Source: an uncultured Eubacteriales bacterium
Lineage (GTDB): Bacteria > Bacillota > Clostridia > Oscillospirales > Butyricicoccaceae
Direction: 5' to 3'
Assembly (NCBI GenBank): GCA_900555855.1
Contig: USML01000048.1
Span: 1-13,620 of the forward strand
Length of the DNA stretch: 13,620 nucleotides
This document shows positions 1-8,649 of this stretch, in pieces. The notes under the pieces were generated by a model that saw only the letters and a list, made by a program, of their open reading frames with translations, was not told the origin of the DNA and did no database searches. Each line of letters begins with the position of its first letter. The stretch's first letter is position 1. The translations under genes and the position numbers were made by a program.

Positions 1-1
1 T

Positions 2-1561
2 CAAAATCTTTCAGCAAGGATGGATAAGAATCTCGCAAAGTCCGACAATCCCAGCCGGAAAAATAGCGAGGGGACCGGCATCGGCATCAAGATCACCCTG
101 ATCGCGGTGGCTGTGCTGTGCGTGCTGGCGCTCGTTTATGCCATCGTTTCCGGCACCGGCATCCTGGCCCGCAGCACTACCGCGATGACCGTGGGCAAGG
201 ACAATATCTCCGCGGCGGAGCTCAAGCAGTTTTACGCTGATACCCGGGCCAGCTTTATGAACAGCAACGGCTATTACCTGCAGATGTATGGCTACGATGT
301 CAGCAGCGCCGCCTTCGACGCCCAGAGCTGTCTCTTTGATTCCAGCAAGACCTGGAAGGAGTATTTCCTGGAGCAGGCGGAAAACACCGCGCAGCAGGTG
401 AGCATCCTGTTTCAGCGGGCCAAGGAGCAGGGGATGACCGTCTCCGACACCCGGCAGCAGGAAGTGAATGAGTTCATGACGAACATCCAGGAAACTGCGG
501 ATTCCTATGGCTACAGCCTGAGCAAATATATCTCTCTGGCCTTCGGCACCGGCATCCGGAAATCTGATGTGGAGGCATATCGGGCCAAGCGTGCGTTGGC
601 CTCCACCTATTACGATTCCCTGCTGGAGGGCTTCGGCATCGCTGACGCAGATATTGATGCCTATTACGAAGAGAATAAGGACAGCTATGATGTGGCGGAT
701 TATTACGCTTACGAGGTGAAGTATGAGACCTTCACCTACGATGCCTCCAGCACGGAGGAGGGCGCGCCCACCAGTGAGGAGGACGCTCAGGCCAAGACCA
801 CTGCCTCTAAGAAAGCAGCGGAAAAGACTGCCAATGCCATTTTTGCGGCGCTGTCCGCCGATGGCAGCAACTTTGACGAAGCAGTCCGGGCCAATATTGA
901 CAACAGCGACGAAGGCTTTGAAACGGCGCTGTATGAGAACTCCAAGATCTCCGGCCTGAGCGGCGCTTCCGGCGACTGGCTGAAGGACGCCGGACGCAAG
1001 AACGGCGACGCCACCCTGGTGGAGGACGAGGACAACAAGTGCTATACGGTCTGCCTGTTCCTGGATCGTCATGTGTCTGAGGACTATACCGTGGCGATCC
1101 GCCACATCCTGTTCAAGACCCAGACCGCCGCTTCCGATGCCGATGAGGCCACCATCGCCGAGATCGACGCCGCCAATGAGGAAGTGAAGGCCAAGGCCGA
1201 GCAGGTCTATGAGCAGTGGAAGAGCGGCGAGAAGACCGAGGATTCCTTTGCCGCGTTGGCGAAGGAATACAGCGAGGACGGCTCCGCCTCTGACGGCGGC
1301 CTGTATGAAGGCGTTTATCCGGGCCAGATGGTCACGGAGTTCAACGACTGGTGCTTCGACGCCGCCCGTCAGCCCGGCGACAACGATATCGTCAAGACCT
1401 CCTATGGCTACCACATCATGTATTTCGTGGAGCGCGAGGGCCTGAAGTACCGTTCTGACATCAAGAGCGCCATCGAGAGCGAGCGGTTCGATGAATGGCT
1501 GGAGGGGCAGAAGACCAGCACCCCCACCACCTACAACAAGAAGGGCCTCATGCTGCTGTAA
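2..1561 (+). CDS. Membrane-anchored parvulin-type peptidyl-prolyl cis-trans isomerase (PrsA/SurA-like foldase), 5' end probably outside window
   Basis: Extracytoplasmic foldase that should catalyse cis-trans isomerisation of X-Pro bonds in exported proteins. Numbering from the ATG at 20, a short basic N-terminus is followed by one membrane segment (about residues 25-47), a helical SurA_N-like region, and a parvulin (rotamase) domain at about 358-472. The domain carries the two conserved histidines, H362 in the RHILF motif and H465 in the YGYHIMYF motif. The stretch SEDGSASDGGLYEGVYPGQM is also typical of the family. The parvulin domain is longer than usual because of an Ala/Glu-rich insert after RHILF. 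There is no lipobox cysteine, so it looks anchored by its membrane helix and not a lipoprotein like PrsA. The ATG at 20 has no spaced Shine-Dalgarno (an AAGG abuts it directly), and the frame is open back to base 2. The true start is therefore probably upstream, and I treat the gene as 5'-partial. The family call is firm; the exact client set is unknown. Confidence 0.88.
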   Translation, partial: QNLSARMDKNLAKSDNPSRKNSEGTGIGIKITLIAVAVLCVLALVYAIVSGTGILARSTTAMTVGKDNISAAELKQFYADTRASFMNSNGYYLQMYGYDVSSAAFDAQSCLFDSSKTWKEYFLEQAENTAQQVSILFQRAKEQGMTVSDTRQQEVNEFMTNIQETADSYGYSLSKYISLAFGTGIRKSDVEAYRAKRALASTYYDSLLEGFGIADADIDAYYEENKDSYDVADYYAYEVKYETFTYDASSTEEGAPTSEEDAQAKTTASKKAAEKTANAIFAALSADGSNFDEAVRANIDNSDEGFETALYENSKISGLSGASGDWLKDAGRKNGDATLVEDEDNKCYTVCLFLDRHVSEDYTVAIRHILFKTQTAASDADEATIAEIDAANEEVKAKAEQVYEQWKSGEKTEDSFAALAKEYSEDGSASDGGLYEGVYPGQMVTEFNDWCFDAARQPGDNDIVKTSYGYHIMYFVEREGLKYRSDIKSAIESERFDEWLEGQKTSTPTTYNKKGLMLL

Positions 1562-1587
1562 CAGCGCCCCGAACCGAAACAAGCCTT

Positions 1588-1617
1588 GCCCGGACAGCCG
1601 ATGCTGTCCGGGCTTTT
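1588..1617 (+). terminator. Rho-independent terminator of the foldase gene
   Basis: An 11-bp perfect GC-rich inverted repeat (1588-1598 with 1603-1613, loop CGAT) is followed directly by TTTT. It begins 26 bases after the foldase stop codon. It also lies just past the stop of the convergent minus-strand gene, but it lacks a T tract in that direction and so should work mainly for the + strand. Confidence 0.85.
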
Positions 1618-1641
1618 ATGCTGTCTGCGCGGGTCTGCCGC

Positions 1642-2553
1642 TCAGCGGCGGCGGGAAAGACTGCCGCTGCCGCAGCATCCGCCGGTAGGGGAAGCCCCGT
1701 TCTGCTGGCTCTGGCCGCAGCTGCTGCAGCCGGTGCTGCCGCCGGAAAGGGGCGCGGAGGAGACGAAATCGCTGACCTTCGGCGGGAAAAACTCATCCAC
1801 CGTGAACTGGAAGTTCTGGAACAGGGCGCAGGGATCGTCCGGGTCGCCGGCACATTCCTTCTGGGGCATGCAGAAATCGTAGGCGGGCATCAGCAGCTGA
1901 ATGCTGCGCTCCAGCTTAGTGATGCTGAACTGGCCCAGGGTGGCGAACAGCTGGCGGCCGTCGGAGGAGATCACCAGATCCTCGTCGAAGCAGCTGCAGA
2001 TATCCGCGGGGATATCGGAGGAGGGGACCGTGCTGGAGCAGCTGTCGCAGCAGGTGTCCACCATCTTGCAGCCCAGACACACGGGATCCACGACCTCCAC
2101 CACCGCCACGGGCAGGTTGGTGCGCTCGATGTTCTGGATGTCCTGGGCGTTGGCCACATAGTCGGAGCTGAAGATCCGGGCGCTGCCCTCGCTGCCGAAG
2201 AGGACCGTGCGCTTGTCGAAGGTGGCAAGCCCATGGATCTGGCGGGGACGGCCAACGCCGGAGAAGGCGTCGCAGTCCACCCGGTAGAAGTATTTCACAT
2301 CTACCGTGTAGAAGCCGCGGTTGTAGCTGATGGGTTCGACATCGATGTAGGTCCAAAGCAGCTTGGCGCTCTGGGGCTTGACATTGATGGCGCTTTCCAG
2401 GATGGCCTGGGAGGATGCGGTGAGATAGACGCGCAGGTCCTGCAGGCACTCTTTGTCCCGGCAGGAATCATAGACCTTTCTGGTATGGATGCAAACGGCC
2501 TCCCGGGGCGGCGGATTGCCGCGGAGCGGGCCGGGGGAAACTCTTTCAGGCAT
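1642..2553 (-). CDS. Conserved cysteine-rich protein of unknown function
   Basis: A 303-residue soluble protein with no signal peptide or membrane helix. I do not recognise a named family, although the body (EAVCIHTRKVYDSCRDKECL, then FYTVDVKYFYRVDC and TFDKRTVLFGSEG) reads like a conserved clostridial hypothetical protein. It has 18 cysteines (about 6%), at positions 21, 31, 36, 94, 159, 162, 168, 169, 172, 186, 188, 228, 234, 242, 276, 279, 293 and 294. They cluster in CLGC (159-162), CCDSC (168-172), CSC (186-188), CSSC (276-279) and a terminal CC. The last 40 residues are Gly/Ser-rich and low complexity. The frame is open further upstream to 2760, but the ATG at 2553 has a perfect AGGAGG eight bases away, and the 69 residues before it are basic and uncharacteristic. 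It stands alone between a convergent gene and divergent lon. Inference only: cross-linked spore-coat or exosporium protein, or metal binding. Confidence 0.8.
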   Translation of the reverse strand: MPERVSPGPLRGNPPPREAVCIHTRKVYDSCRDKECLQDLRVYLTASSQAILESAINVKPQSAKLLWTYIDVEPISYNRGFYTVDVKYFYRVDCDAFSGVGRPRQIHGLATFDKRTVLFGSEGSARIFSSDYVANAQDIQNIERTNLPVAVVEVVDPVCLGCKMVDTCCDSCSSTVPSSDIPADICSCFDEDLVISSDGRQLFATLGQFSITKLERSIQLLMPAYDFCMPQKECAGDPDDPCALFQNFQFTVDEFFPPKVSDFVSSAPLSGGSTGCSSCGQSQQNGASPTGGCCGSGSLSRRR

Positions 2554-2561
2554 AAGCGGAA

Positions 2562-2567
2562 CCTCCT
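2562..2567 (-). promoter_or_regulatory. Ribosome binding site fixing the start of the cysteine-rich gene
   Basis: On the minus strand AGGAGG is followed by eight bases and then the ATG at 2553. This strong site decides the 303-residue start over the longer open frame that reaches 2760. Confidence 0.85.
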
Positions 2568-2760
2568 GATCAGATTTGAAGAGTATCTTCGCTACCAATC
2601 TATTCCGCGGCGGACGGAAAGGTGCCGGAAAAGCGCGGGTGTTACCGGCCTTTTCCATTATGGCTGTCGCCTGAAAGGCAGGATAGGCCCTACGGCGTTT
2701 CTGCCGCGCAAACCGTGAGAAGCTGCATTTTTTGAACTTTTCGTAACCGTTGGAAATCAC

Positions 2761-2789
2761 TTGAAATATGCCTTTTATTATGTTAAACT
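2761..2789 (+). promoter_or_regulatory. Candidate sigma-A promoter (extended -10) for lon and the downstream run
   Basis: TTGAAA (2761-2766), a 17-base spacer, and TAAACT (2784-2789) preceded by TG at 2781-2782, which makes an extended -10. The segment is strikingly AT-rich compared with its surroundings and lies about 50 bases before the lon ATG, giving a 5' UTR of roughly 40 bases. I see no CIRCE element (TTAGCACTC/GAGTGCTAA) and no CtsR heptad (GGTCAAA) nearby, so heat-shock control by HrcA or CtsR is not supported here. The rest of the 284-bp divergent gap (2554-2837) should hold the promoter of the cysteine-rich gene, but I could not pick a convincing one. Confidence 0.45.
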
Positions 2790-2837
2790 ATATAAATCTA
2801 AGTATGTCTATCTGGTCATTTCCACAGGAGGAACCAC

Positions 2838-5267
2838 ATGAAATCAACCATTGCAGTCAATCAGGTCGTAAGCCAGGTGCCGACGCTGGCTTTGCGGGGG
2901 ATTACTGTATTTCCCGGCGCGCTGTTCCACTTTGATGTGGGCCGGCAAAAATCCATTCAGGCCATGGAATATGCCATGGCCAACGGCCAGAGGATCTTTC
3001 TGGTCACGCAGAGAGACATCTCCGTGGACGATCCCGTCCAGGAGGATCTGTTCGGCATGGGCGCTTACTGCAAGGTCCGCCAGATCCTGAAGATCCCCGG
3101 CGACAGCATCCGTGTGCTGGTGGAGGGGCTGGATCGGGCGCTGCTGCGCCAGGTCACGCAGGAGGAGCCCTTCCTGCTGGCGGACATCGAGCTTTTGCCC
3201 GAAATGGAGGTCTCCCGCGCCACGAAGCGCGATCTTGCCATGGTGCGGCAGGCGCAGGAGCTTTTTATGGAATACGCGTCGCTGGTGCCCCAGATGGCCA
3301 GCGATGTGGTCATGCATGTCGTGGGCGCCAGAGAGCCAGGCCCGCTTTCCGATTATATCGCGCAGAACACCCAAATGGCCTTTGAACAGAAGCAGCAGCT
3401 GCTGGAGACGCAGGATCCCCGCAGACGCATGGGGCTGCTGCTGCATTATCTCTCCCGGGAAAACGAGATCCTTCGCCTGGAACAGGATATTCAGGAGAAG
3501 GTCAAGGAATCCATGGACAAGGGCCAGCGGGATTATTACCTGCGGGAGCAGCTGAAGGTCATCAGCGAGGAGCTGGGCGAAGGGGAAGACGCGCTTTCCG
3601 AAGCGCAGGAATATCTCCAGAAGATCCAGCGCAAGGATCTGCCGGAGGAGGTCCGGGAAAAGCTCGTGAAGGAAGCCCGGCGTCTGGGCAAAATGCAGCC
3701 CACCTCTCCGGAGAGCGGCGTTTCCCGCACTTATCTGGATGTTTGTCTGGATCTGCCCTGGACCGAGGTCAAGAAGGAAAATACCGACCTGCAGAAGGCA
3801 CGGGCCATTCTGGACGAGGACCATACGGGCCTGGAAAAGGTCAAGGAGCGCATCCTGGAGTTTTTCGCCGTCAAGACCCTTACCGGCAGCGTCAAGGGCC
3901 AGATTCTTTGTCTGGCCGGCCCGCCGGGCGTGGGCAAGACCTCCATCGCCCGCTCCATCGCCCGCTGCATGGGCAGGGACTATGCCCGGCTGAGCCTGGG
4001 CGGCGTTCGGGATGAGGCGGAGATCCGGGGCCACAGGAAGACCTATATCGGCTCCATGCCCGGCCGCATCATCACTGCGCTGCGGCAGGCGGGCAGCCGC
4101 AACTGCCTGATCCTCATCGACGAGATCGACAAGCTGGGCAGCGATTATAAGGGCGATCCCTCCTCCGCGCTGCTGGAGGTCTTTGATACCGAGCAGAACA
4201 GCGCCTTCCGGGATCATTTTGTGGAGCTTCCCTTTGATCTCAGCGATGTTCTGTTTATCACCACCGCCAACGATAAGAGCAATATCCCCGGCCCGCTGCT
4301 GGATCGGATGGAGATCATCGACCTGCCGGGCTATACCGATGTGGAGAAGATCCGCATCGCCCGGAAGCACCTGATCCCCAAGCAGCTGAAGAAGCACGGA
4401 CTCCGGGCCCAGAACCTGCGGCTGGACGACGAGGCCCTGCAGATGCTCATCACCTGCTACACCCGGGAGGCCGGCGTCCGCACCATGGAGCGGCTCATTG
4501 CAAAGCTCTGCCGCAAGACGGCGAAATATATGACGGAAACGGGCAAGCGCTCGCTGCACTTTACCGTTCAGAACCTGCCGGACTATCTGGGCGTCCCCAT
4601 CTTTCCCATGGAGAAGCCGCTGGAGGAACCGGAGGTGGGCGTGGTCAACGGCCTTGCCTGGACTGCCGCCGGCGGCGAGATGCTGGAGGTGGAGGCGGCC
4701 GCCGTGCCCGGCTCCGGAAAGCTGGAGATCACGGGAAATCTGGGCGATGTAATGAAGGAATCTGCCCATGCAGCCATCACTTATCTCCGCAGCCGCACCC
4801 AGCAGCTGGGCCTTCCGGAGGATTTTCCGGCAAAAAAGGACATTCACATTCATTTTCCGGAGGGGGCCGTCCCCAAGGATGGGCCTTCTGCCGGTATTAC
4901 CACGGCGACGGCGGTCTTTTCCGCCCTTACCGGAAGGCCGGTTCCCAAGAACATCGCTATGACCGGCGAGATCACCCTGCGGGGCAGAGTTTTGCCCATT
5001 GGCGGCCTGCGGGAAAAATCCATGGCGGCCTGGCGCAATCATGCAACCACCGTCCTGATCCCGGCGGAAAACCGGAAGGATTTGGAGGAAGTGGATTCGC
5101 TGGTGAAGGAAAGCGTGTCCTTCGTCCTGGTCAGCCATATGGATCAGGTGCTGGACACGGTATTCGGCCTGCATCAGGCGGCCGCTGCGCCGGAGACCAA
5201 GGCCGCTGTGCCTGCGGTCATCCCGCCGGCGGGCAAAAACCGGCCCGCCCCGGCCATCCGGCAGTGA
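2838..5267 (+). CDS. lon: ATP-dependent endopeptidase La (Lon)
   Basis: Cytosolic AAA+ serine protease that unfolds and degrades misfolded and short-lived regulatory proteins. The 809 residues match the usual LonA length. Order: N-terminal substrate-binding domain starting near VPTLALRG, coiled-coil linker, AAA+ module with Walker A GPPGVGKT at 361-368 and Walker B LILIDEID at 424-431, then the protease domain. The catalytic dyad is Ser684 in PKDGPSAG and Lys727 in GGLREK; the spacing of 43 residues equals that of Ser679/Lys722 in E. coli Lon. An Ala/Pro-rich tail of about 30 residues follows the conserved C-terminus. The ATG has AGGAGG at 2826-2831, six bases upstream. ysxC follows after 10 bases, the lon-ysxC pairing known from Bacillus and many Firmicutes. 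All catalytic residues are present, so the enzyme should be active. Confidence 0.98.
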   Translation: MKSTIAVNQVVSQVPTLALRGITVFPGALFHFDVGRQKSIQAMEYAMANGQRIFLVTQRDISVDDPVQEDLFGMGAYCKVRQILKIPGDSIRVLVEGLDRALLRQVTQEEPFLLADIELLPEMEVSRATKRDLAMVRQAQELFMEYASLVPQMASDVVMHVVGAREPGPLSDYIAQNTQMAFEQKQQLLETQDPRRRMGLLLHYLSRENEILRLEQDIQEKVKESMDKGQRDYYLREQLKVISEELGEGEDALSEAQEYLQKIQRKDLPEEVREKLVKEARRLGKMQPTSPESGVSRTYLDVCLDLPWTEVKKENTDLQKARAILDEDHTGLEKVKERILEFFAVKTLTGSVKGQILCLAGPPGVGKTSIARSIARCMGRDYARLSLGGVRDEAEIRGHRKTYIGSMPGRIITALRQAGSRNCLILIDEIDKLGSDYKGDPSSALLEVFDTEQNSAFRDHFVELPFDLSDVLFITTANDKSNIPGPLLDRMEIIDLPGYTDVEKIRIARKHLIPKQLKKHGLRAQNLRLDDEALQMLITCYTREAGVRTMERLIAKLCRKTAKYMTETGKRSLHFTVQNLPDYLGVPIFPMEKPLEEPEVGVVNGLAWTAAGGEMLEVEAAAVPGSGKLEITGNLGDVMKESAHAAITYLRSRTQQLGLPEDFPAKKDIHIHFPEGAVPKDGPSAGITTATAVFSALTGRPVPKNIAMTGEITLRGRVLPIGGLREKSMAAWRNHATTVLIPAENRKDLEEVDSLVKESVSFVLVSHMDQVLDTVFGLHQAAAAPETKAAVPAVIPPAGKNRPAPAIRQ

Positions 5268-5277
5268 GGGCGGCGCG

Positions 5278-5871
5278 ATGGATTTCAAAAACACGGTATT
5301 TATCCGCTCCGCCGCAAAGCCCGGGGATTTTCCCCGGGATACCCAGCGCCGGGTGGTCTTTGCCGGCCGGTCCAATGTGGGAAAATCCTCCACGCTGAAC
5401 CGGGTGGTGGGCAAAAAGGGCTTTGCCCGGGTCAGCTCCGTTCCGGGGAAGACGGTCTTTGTCAACCTGTTTCAGGTGGAGGGCCGGGGCTGGCTGGTGG
5501 ATCTGCCGGGCTATGGTTATTCCAAGACCTCTCAGGCAGAGCGGGAACGGTATTCCAGGCTGATCGAGCAATATTTTGAGGCTGACCGGGCACAGATCGC
5601 CCGGATCTATATGATCGTCGATGCCCGGCATAAGCCAACGGCGGACGATGTGGCCATGGCGGAATGGGCCCGGTATTACGGCAAGCCCCTGACCGTGGTG
5701 GCCAACAAGCTGGATAAGCTGAAGAAATCGGAGGTGGAGCCCAATCTGGCCCGCATCCGGGAGACGCTTCAGCTGACAGCAGAGGAGACCCTCATCGCCT
5801 TTTCCGCGGAAAAGGGAACCAATCGGGATCTATTATGCGCAGATATACAAAAAGCATTGGAGGAAAACTGA
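5278..5871 (+). CDS. ysxC: Ribosome biogenesis GTPase YsxC/EngB (YihA family)
   Basis: Essential TRAFAC-class GTPase that helps late assembly of the 50S ribosomal subunit. At 197 residues it has the normal family length and is a single G domain. Visible motifs: G1 GRSNVGKSS at 30-38, G3 DLPGYG at 75-80, G4 NKLDK at 143-147 and G5 FSAEKG starting at 175. The family-typical N-terminal motif also precedes G1. It starts 10 bases after the lon stop, with a GAGGGCGG stretch ahead of the ATG, and ends one base before lysA, so it is almost certainly co-transcribed with both. No missing residues or oddities. The symbols engB, ysxC and yihA all refer to this family. Confidence 0.96.
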   Translation: MDFKNTVFIRSAAKPGDFPRDTQRRVVFAGRSNVGKSSTLNRVVGKKGFARVSSVPGKTVFVNLFQVEGRGWLVDLPGYGYSKTSQAERERYSRLIEQYFEADRAQIARIYMIVDARHKPTADDVAMAEWARYYGKPLTVVANKLDKLKKSEVEPNLARIRETLQLTAEETLIAFSAEKGTNRDLLCADIQKALEEN

Positions 5872-5872
5872 C

Positions 5873-7183
5873 ATGAACACCTACTACAGCGACCGCTTTA
5901 CCATCCGGGACAACGGCCATCTTTGTCTCGACAATGTGGACCTGGTGGAGGTCGCCCGTGAATACGGCACCCCTGCCTATGTTATGAGCGAGGGCCAGAT
6001 CCGGCAGAACTGCCGTGATTTTACCCAAGCCATGCGCCGCAATTTCGGCGAGCGTTATAAAGTTGCCTACGCAAGCAAGGCCCTATGCGCCCGGTTTATC
6101 TATCCCATTCTGGCCAGCGAGGGCGTCCATGCGGATGTGGTCTCCGGCGGCGAGCTTTACACGGCGCTGAAGGCGGGCTTTGATCCCCGGCATCTGCACT
6201 TCCACGGCAACAACAAGACGGTCTCCGAGCTGGAGATGGCTGTGGATTGCGGCATCGGCTCCATCATCATCGATGCCTTTGAAGAGGTGGATCGGCTGGA
6301 GGCTGTCTGCGCCGCCAAGGGCAAGCGTCAGAGGGTTCTGTTCCGCGTCAAGCCCGGTGTCCATGCCGATACCCATGAGTTCATCTCCACCGGCCAGAAT
6401 GACAGCAAATTCGGCTTCGGCATCGAGGATGGCGAGGCCATGCGCCTTGCAAAGTATATTCTGGAGCACAAGCATCTGGACTTCGTCGGCATCCACTGCC
6501 ATATCGGTTCTCAGGTGTTCAGCGTAGACGGCTTCGCCAAGGCGGCCCGCATCATGTTCGACTTCTTCTGCAAAATGGAGAAGGAGCTGAACATCCACAT
6601 GGAGGAAATGATCATCGGCGGCGGCTTCGGCGTGAAGTATATGCCCACCGACGAGCCCGGCACCTTTGGCGAGAAGATCGACGCCATGGGCGAGGTCATG
6701 CGGGAAGAAGCGGCCAAAATGGGCCGGGAGATCCCCGAGATCGTCATCGAGCCGGGCCGCAGCATGGTCTGCACCGCCGGCTGCACGCTGTATACCGTGG
6801 GTTCCGTCCGGGATATCAAGGATGCCCGCACCTATGTCTCCGTAGACGGCGGTCTGCCCGATAACCCCCGCTTTGCCCTGTATCAGGCTCAGTATGACGC
6901 CGTGGTGGCCAACCGTGCCAATGCGCCCCGGGATAAGGTCCAGACCATTGCCGGCCGCTGCTGCGAGAGCGGCGATCTGGTGGCCAAAGATCTGAAGTTC
7001 CAGACCGCCAAGGCGGACGACATTCTCTGCGTCTTCGCCACCGGCGCTTATAACTATTCCATGGCGTCCAACTATAACCGGGTGCCTCGTCCGCCCATCC
7101 TGCTGATCCGGGAGAATGGCAAGGTGGAGACCGTGGTTCGCCGGGAGAGCTATGACGATCTGATCTGCAACGATATCGTCTGA
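5873..7183 (+). CDS. lysA: Diaminopimelate decarboxylase
   Basis: PLP enzyme that converts meso-diaminopimelate to L-lysine and CO2, the last step of lysine synthesis. The 436 residues form a fold-type III alanine-racemase-like barrel plus a C-terminal beta domain. Lys69 in the YASKAL motif is the expected PLP Schiff-base lysine. The phosphate-binding GGGFG is at 249-253, HIGSQ at 210-214 and EPGR at 293-296. The active-site CESGD starts at Cys364, and GAYNYSMASNYN lies near the C-terminus. GGAGG lies just upstream of the ATG and inside the end of ysxC. Only one base separates the two genes, so translation is probably coupled. Its place after lon-ysxC is a local arrangement and not a metabolic cluster, since no other lysine gene is in the window. 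Ornithine or arginine decarboxylases of the same fold are less likely given the CESGD and EPGR context. Confidence 0.95.
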   Translation: MNTYYSDRFTIRDNGHLCLDNVDLVEVAREYGTPAYVMSEGQIRQNCRDFTQAMRRNFGERYKVAYASKALCARFIYPILASEGVHADVVSGGELYTALKAGFDPRHLHFHGNNKTVSELEMAVDCGIGSIIIDAFEEVDRLEAVCAAKGKRQRVLFRVKPGVHADTHEFISTGQNDSKFGFGIEDGEAMRLAKYILEHKHLDFVGIHCHIGSQVFSVDGFAKAARIMFDFFCKMEKELNIHMEEMIIGGGFGVKYMPTDEPGTFGEKIDAMGEVMREEAAKMGREIPEIVIEPGRSMVCTAGCTLYTVGSVRDIKDARTYVSVDGGLPDNPRFALYQAQYDAVVANRANAPRDKVQTIAGRCCESGDLVAKDLKFQTAKADDILCVFATGAYNYSMASNYNRVPRPPILLIRENGKVETVVRRESYDDLICNDIV

Positions 7184-7222
7184 TCCTGCTGATTTTTATC
7201 GAAAAGAGGGAAGGATGCGTTC

Positions 7223-7885
7223 ATGCTGTTTCGTTACTCCCTGAAGGAGCTTTGTATGCTGTTGCCTGCGGTGCTCATGGCGCTGGTGCTCCATGAAATG
7301 GCTCACGGCTGGGCGGCATATCTGCTGGGAGACCGGACGGCCAAGGAGCAGGGACGGCTCTCACTGGATCCGCTGAAGCATCTGGATCTCATCGGAACGA
7401 TCTGTATGCTGCTGGGAGGCGTTGGCTGGGCCCGCCCTGTGCCCATCGACCCCAGCCGCTTTCGGATCCGCAATCAAAAGCTTGGTATGGCCATCACCGC
7501 CATTGCCGGACCGCTGTGCAACTTTCTGCAGGCGTTTCTGGCGGCGGTGATCGCCTATCTGATCCGCTGGAAGGGGAGCGGCGCCTTTTGCGAGACGGCC
7601 GTTTCCTTTCTGGCGATGCTGGCGGCGCTTAATGTGGGCCTGGGGACCTTCAACCTGATCCCTGTGCCGCCGCTGGACGGGAGCCGGCTGCTGCTGCCGC
7701 TGCTGCCGGACCGGGCTGTGAGCGTTCTGCTGAAACATGAGCGCATCTGCGGCGTGGCGTTTCTGGCGCTGATCGCTTCCGGCGCGCTGAACGGGCCGAT
7801 CGATACCGTGCGCGGCGCCGTGATGGACGGGATCCTTCGGGCCGCCTGGCGGATGACGCTGTTTTTGACGGGAGGGGCGGCATGA
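7223..7885 (+). CDS. Site-2-protease-like membrane metalloprotease (M50 family, YwhC/SpoIVFB-related)
   Basis: Integral membrane zinc protease of the short M50B type. The HExxH motif is at 24-28 (HEMAH), inside the first membrane helix. The second zinc site, NLIPVPPLDGSR, starts at residue 144 with the ligand Asp152. Four to five further hydrophobic segments follow across 220 residues, and no PDZ domain is present. The start is supported by GAGGGAAGG about eight bases upstream of the ATG at 7223. The stop overlaps the scpA start (ATGA), a pairing I recall from other Firmicutes. The substrate is unknown. SpoIVFB relatives cleave membrane-embedded pro-sigma factors, but this gene lacks the extra domains of SpoIVFB and sits in a housekeeping context, so that role is not implied. 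Confidence 0.9.
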   Translation: MLFRYSLKELCMLLPAVLMALVLHEMAHGWAAYLLGDRTAKEQGRLSLDPLKHLDLIGTICMLLGGVGWARPVPIDPSRFRIRNQKLGMAITAIAGPLCNFLQAFLAAVIAYLIRWKGSGAFCETAVSFLAMLAALNVGLGTFNLIPVPPLDGSRLLLPLLPDRAVSVLLKHERICGVAFLALIASGALNGPIDTVRGAVMDGILRAAWRMTLFLTGGAA

Positions 7886-8649
7886 AGGAGGTCACCTTTC
7901 ATCTGGAGGTGTTTGACGGGCCGCTGGATCTGCTGCTGCACCTGCTCTCCAAAAACAAGGTGGAGATCCAGGACATCCCCATTGCGGATATTCTGGAGCA
8001 GTATCTGAGCTATATCCGGCAGATGCAGGAGTTTGATCTGGAGATCGCCTCGGAGTTTATTACCATGGCAGCGCAGCTCATGTATATCAAATCCAAGATG
8101 CTGCTGCCGGTTTATGCGGAGGAGCCGCAGGAGGATCCTCGGGCGGGGCTGGTGGAAGCACTGCTGGAATATCAGCGCATCCGGGAGGCCGGCAGCGCCC
8201 TGAATCTGCGGAGCCAGATCGGCAGCGAGCTGTTCGTCAAGGGGCAGGAGCCGCTGGAAAAGTGTAAAGCCGATGTGCAGTACAGCTACGACAGCGAGGT
8301 GCTTGTCCGGGCACTGGAGGCGATCCTCAGCCGCGCGGAGCGGCGTCTGCCGCCGCCGGTGGAGGCCTTCCGGGGCATCGTGGGCCACGAGACCGTCCCG
8401 GTGGACGACAAGATTCGGGAGGTGGTCCGCAGGTTCGTCCACAGCGAGCGGCTCTCCTTCCGGGAGCTGACCTTTTCCGCCCGCAGCCGTTCGGAGCTGG
8501 TGGCGATATTTTTGGCGGTGCTGGAGCTTTCCCGCACCCATAAGATCATGATCGAGGAAACAGAAGACCGGGACTGTATGCTTCGCCTGGCGACGCAGGA
8601 GGAGCAGGCGCAGGGCGCCCAGGGCCCGGCAGATGAGGATGCGGAATGA
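7882..8649 (+). CDS. scpA: Segregation and condensation protein A
   Basis: Kleisin subunit that bridges the two heads of the SMC dimer in the bacterial condensin complex, which compacts and separates newly replicated chromosomes. The N-terminus shows the hallmark FDGPLDLLLHLL at about 10-21, followed by the conserved helix IADILEQYL. The family-typical segment SEFITMAAQLMYIKSKMLLP follows. The C-terminal winged-helix region includes the stretch FRELTFSARSRSELVAIFLAVLEL. Its 255 residues are normal. The ATG overlaps the stop of the upstream protease gene by four bases, and its own stop overlaps the scpB start by four bases, so the three should be translationally coupled. A GGGAGGGG stretch provides the ribosome binding site. 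The C-terminal tail is acidic and Gln-rich. Confidence 0.97.
   Translation: MKEVTFHLEVFDGPLDLLLHLLSKNKVEIQDIPIADILEQYLSYIRQMQEFDLEIASEFITMAAQLMYIKSKMLLPVYAEEPQEDPRAGLVEALLEYQRIREAGSALNLRSQIGSELFVKGQEPLEKCKADVQYSYDSEVLVRALEAILSRAERRLPPPVEAFRGIVGHETVPVDDKIREVVRRFVHSERLSFRELTFSARSRSELVAIFLAVLELSRTHKIMIEETEDRDCMLRLATQEEQAQGAQGPADEDAE

Noticed and set aside
2616..2654. Imperfect inverted repeat (GGAAAGG, CCGG / CCGG, CCTTTTCC) in the divergent gap, followed by TTTT
   Set aside because: The stem is bulged with a 16-base loop, and no + strand gene lies upstream for it to terminate. It could be a leader structure of the minus-strand gene, but the evidence is too weak to call.
1495..2718. 407-codon + strand frame opposite the cysteine-rich gene
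   Set aside because: It lacks a ribosome binding site at its start, begins inside the foldase gene, crosses the terminator, and is Ala/Gly/Val-rich antisense-like sequence. The minus-strand frame has AGGAGG and conserved-looking segments.
2554..2760. N-terminal extension of the cysteine-rich protein back to 2760
   Set aside because: The added 69 residues are basic and low in information, and the ATG at 2553 has a perfect Shine-Dalgarno. The extension is more likely 5' untranslated region.
2700..2837. Search for CIRCE or CtsR heat-shock operators upstream of lon
   Set aside because: No TTAGCACTC/GAGTGCTAA pair or GGTCAAA heptads are present.
2844..5465. Very long minus-strand open frame (873 codons) opposite lon, and similar long frames opposite the foldase (11-1582), the protease/scpA region (7555-8925) and rluB/RpiR (11514-12860)
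   Set aside because: Their translations show no recognisable domain and are rich in the residues expected from the antisense of GC-rich codons. The + strand frames carry complete, motif-rich proteins. They are composition shadows.
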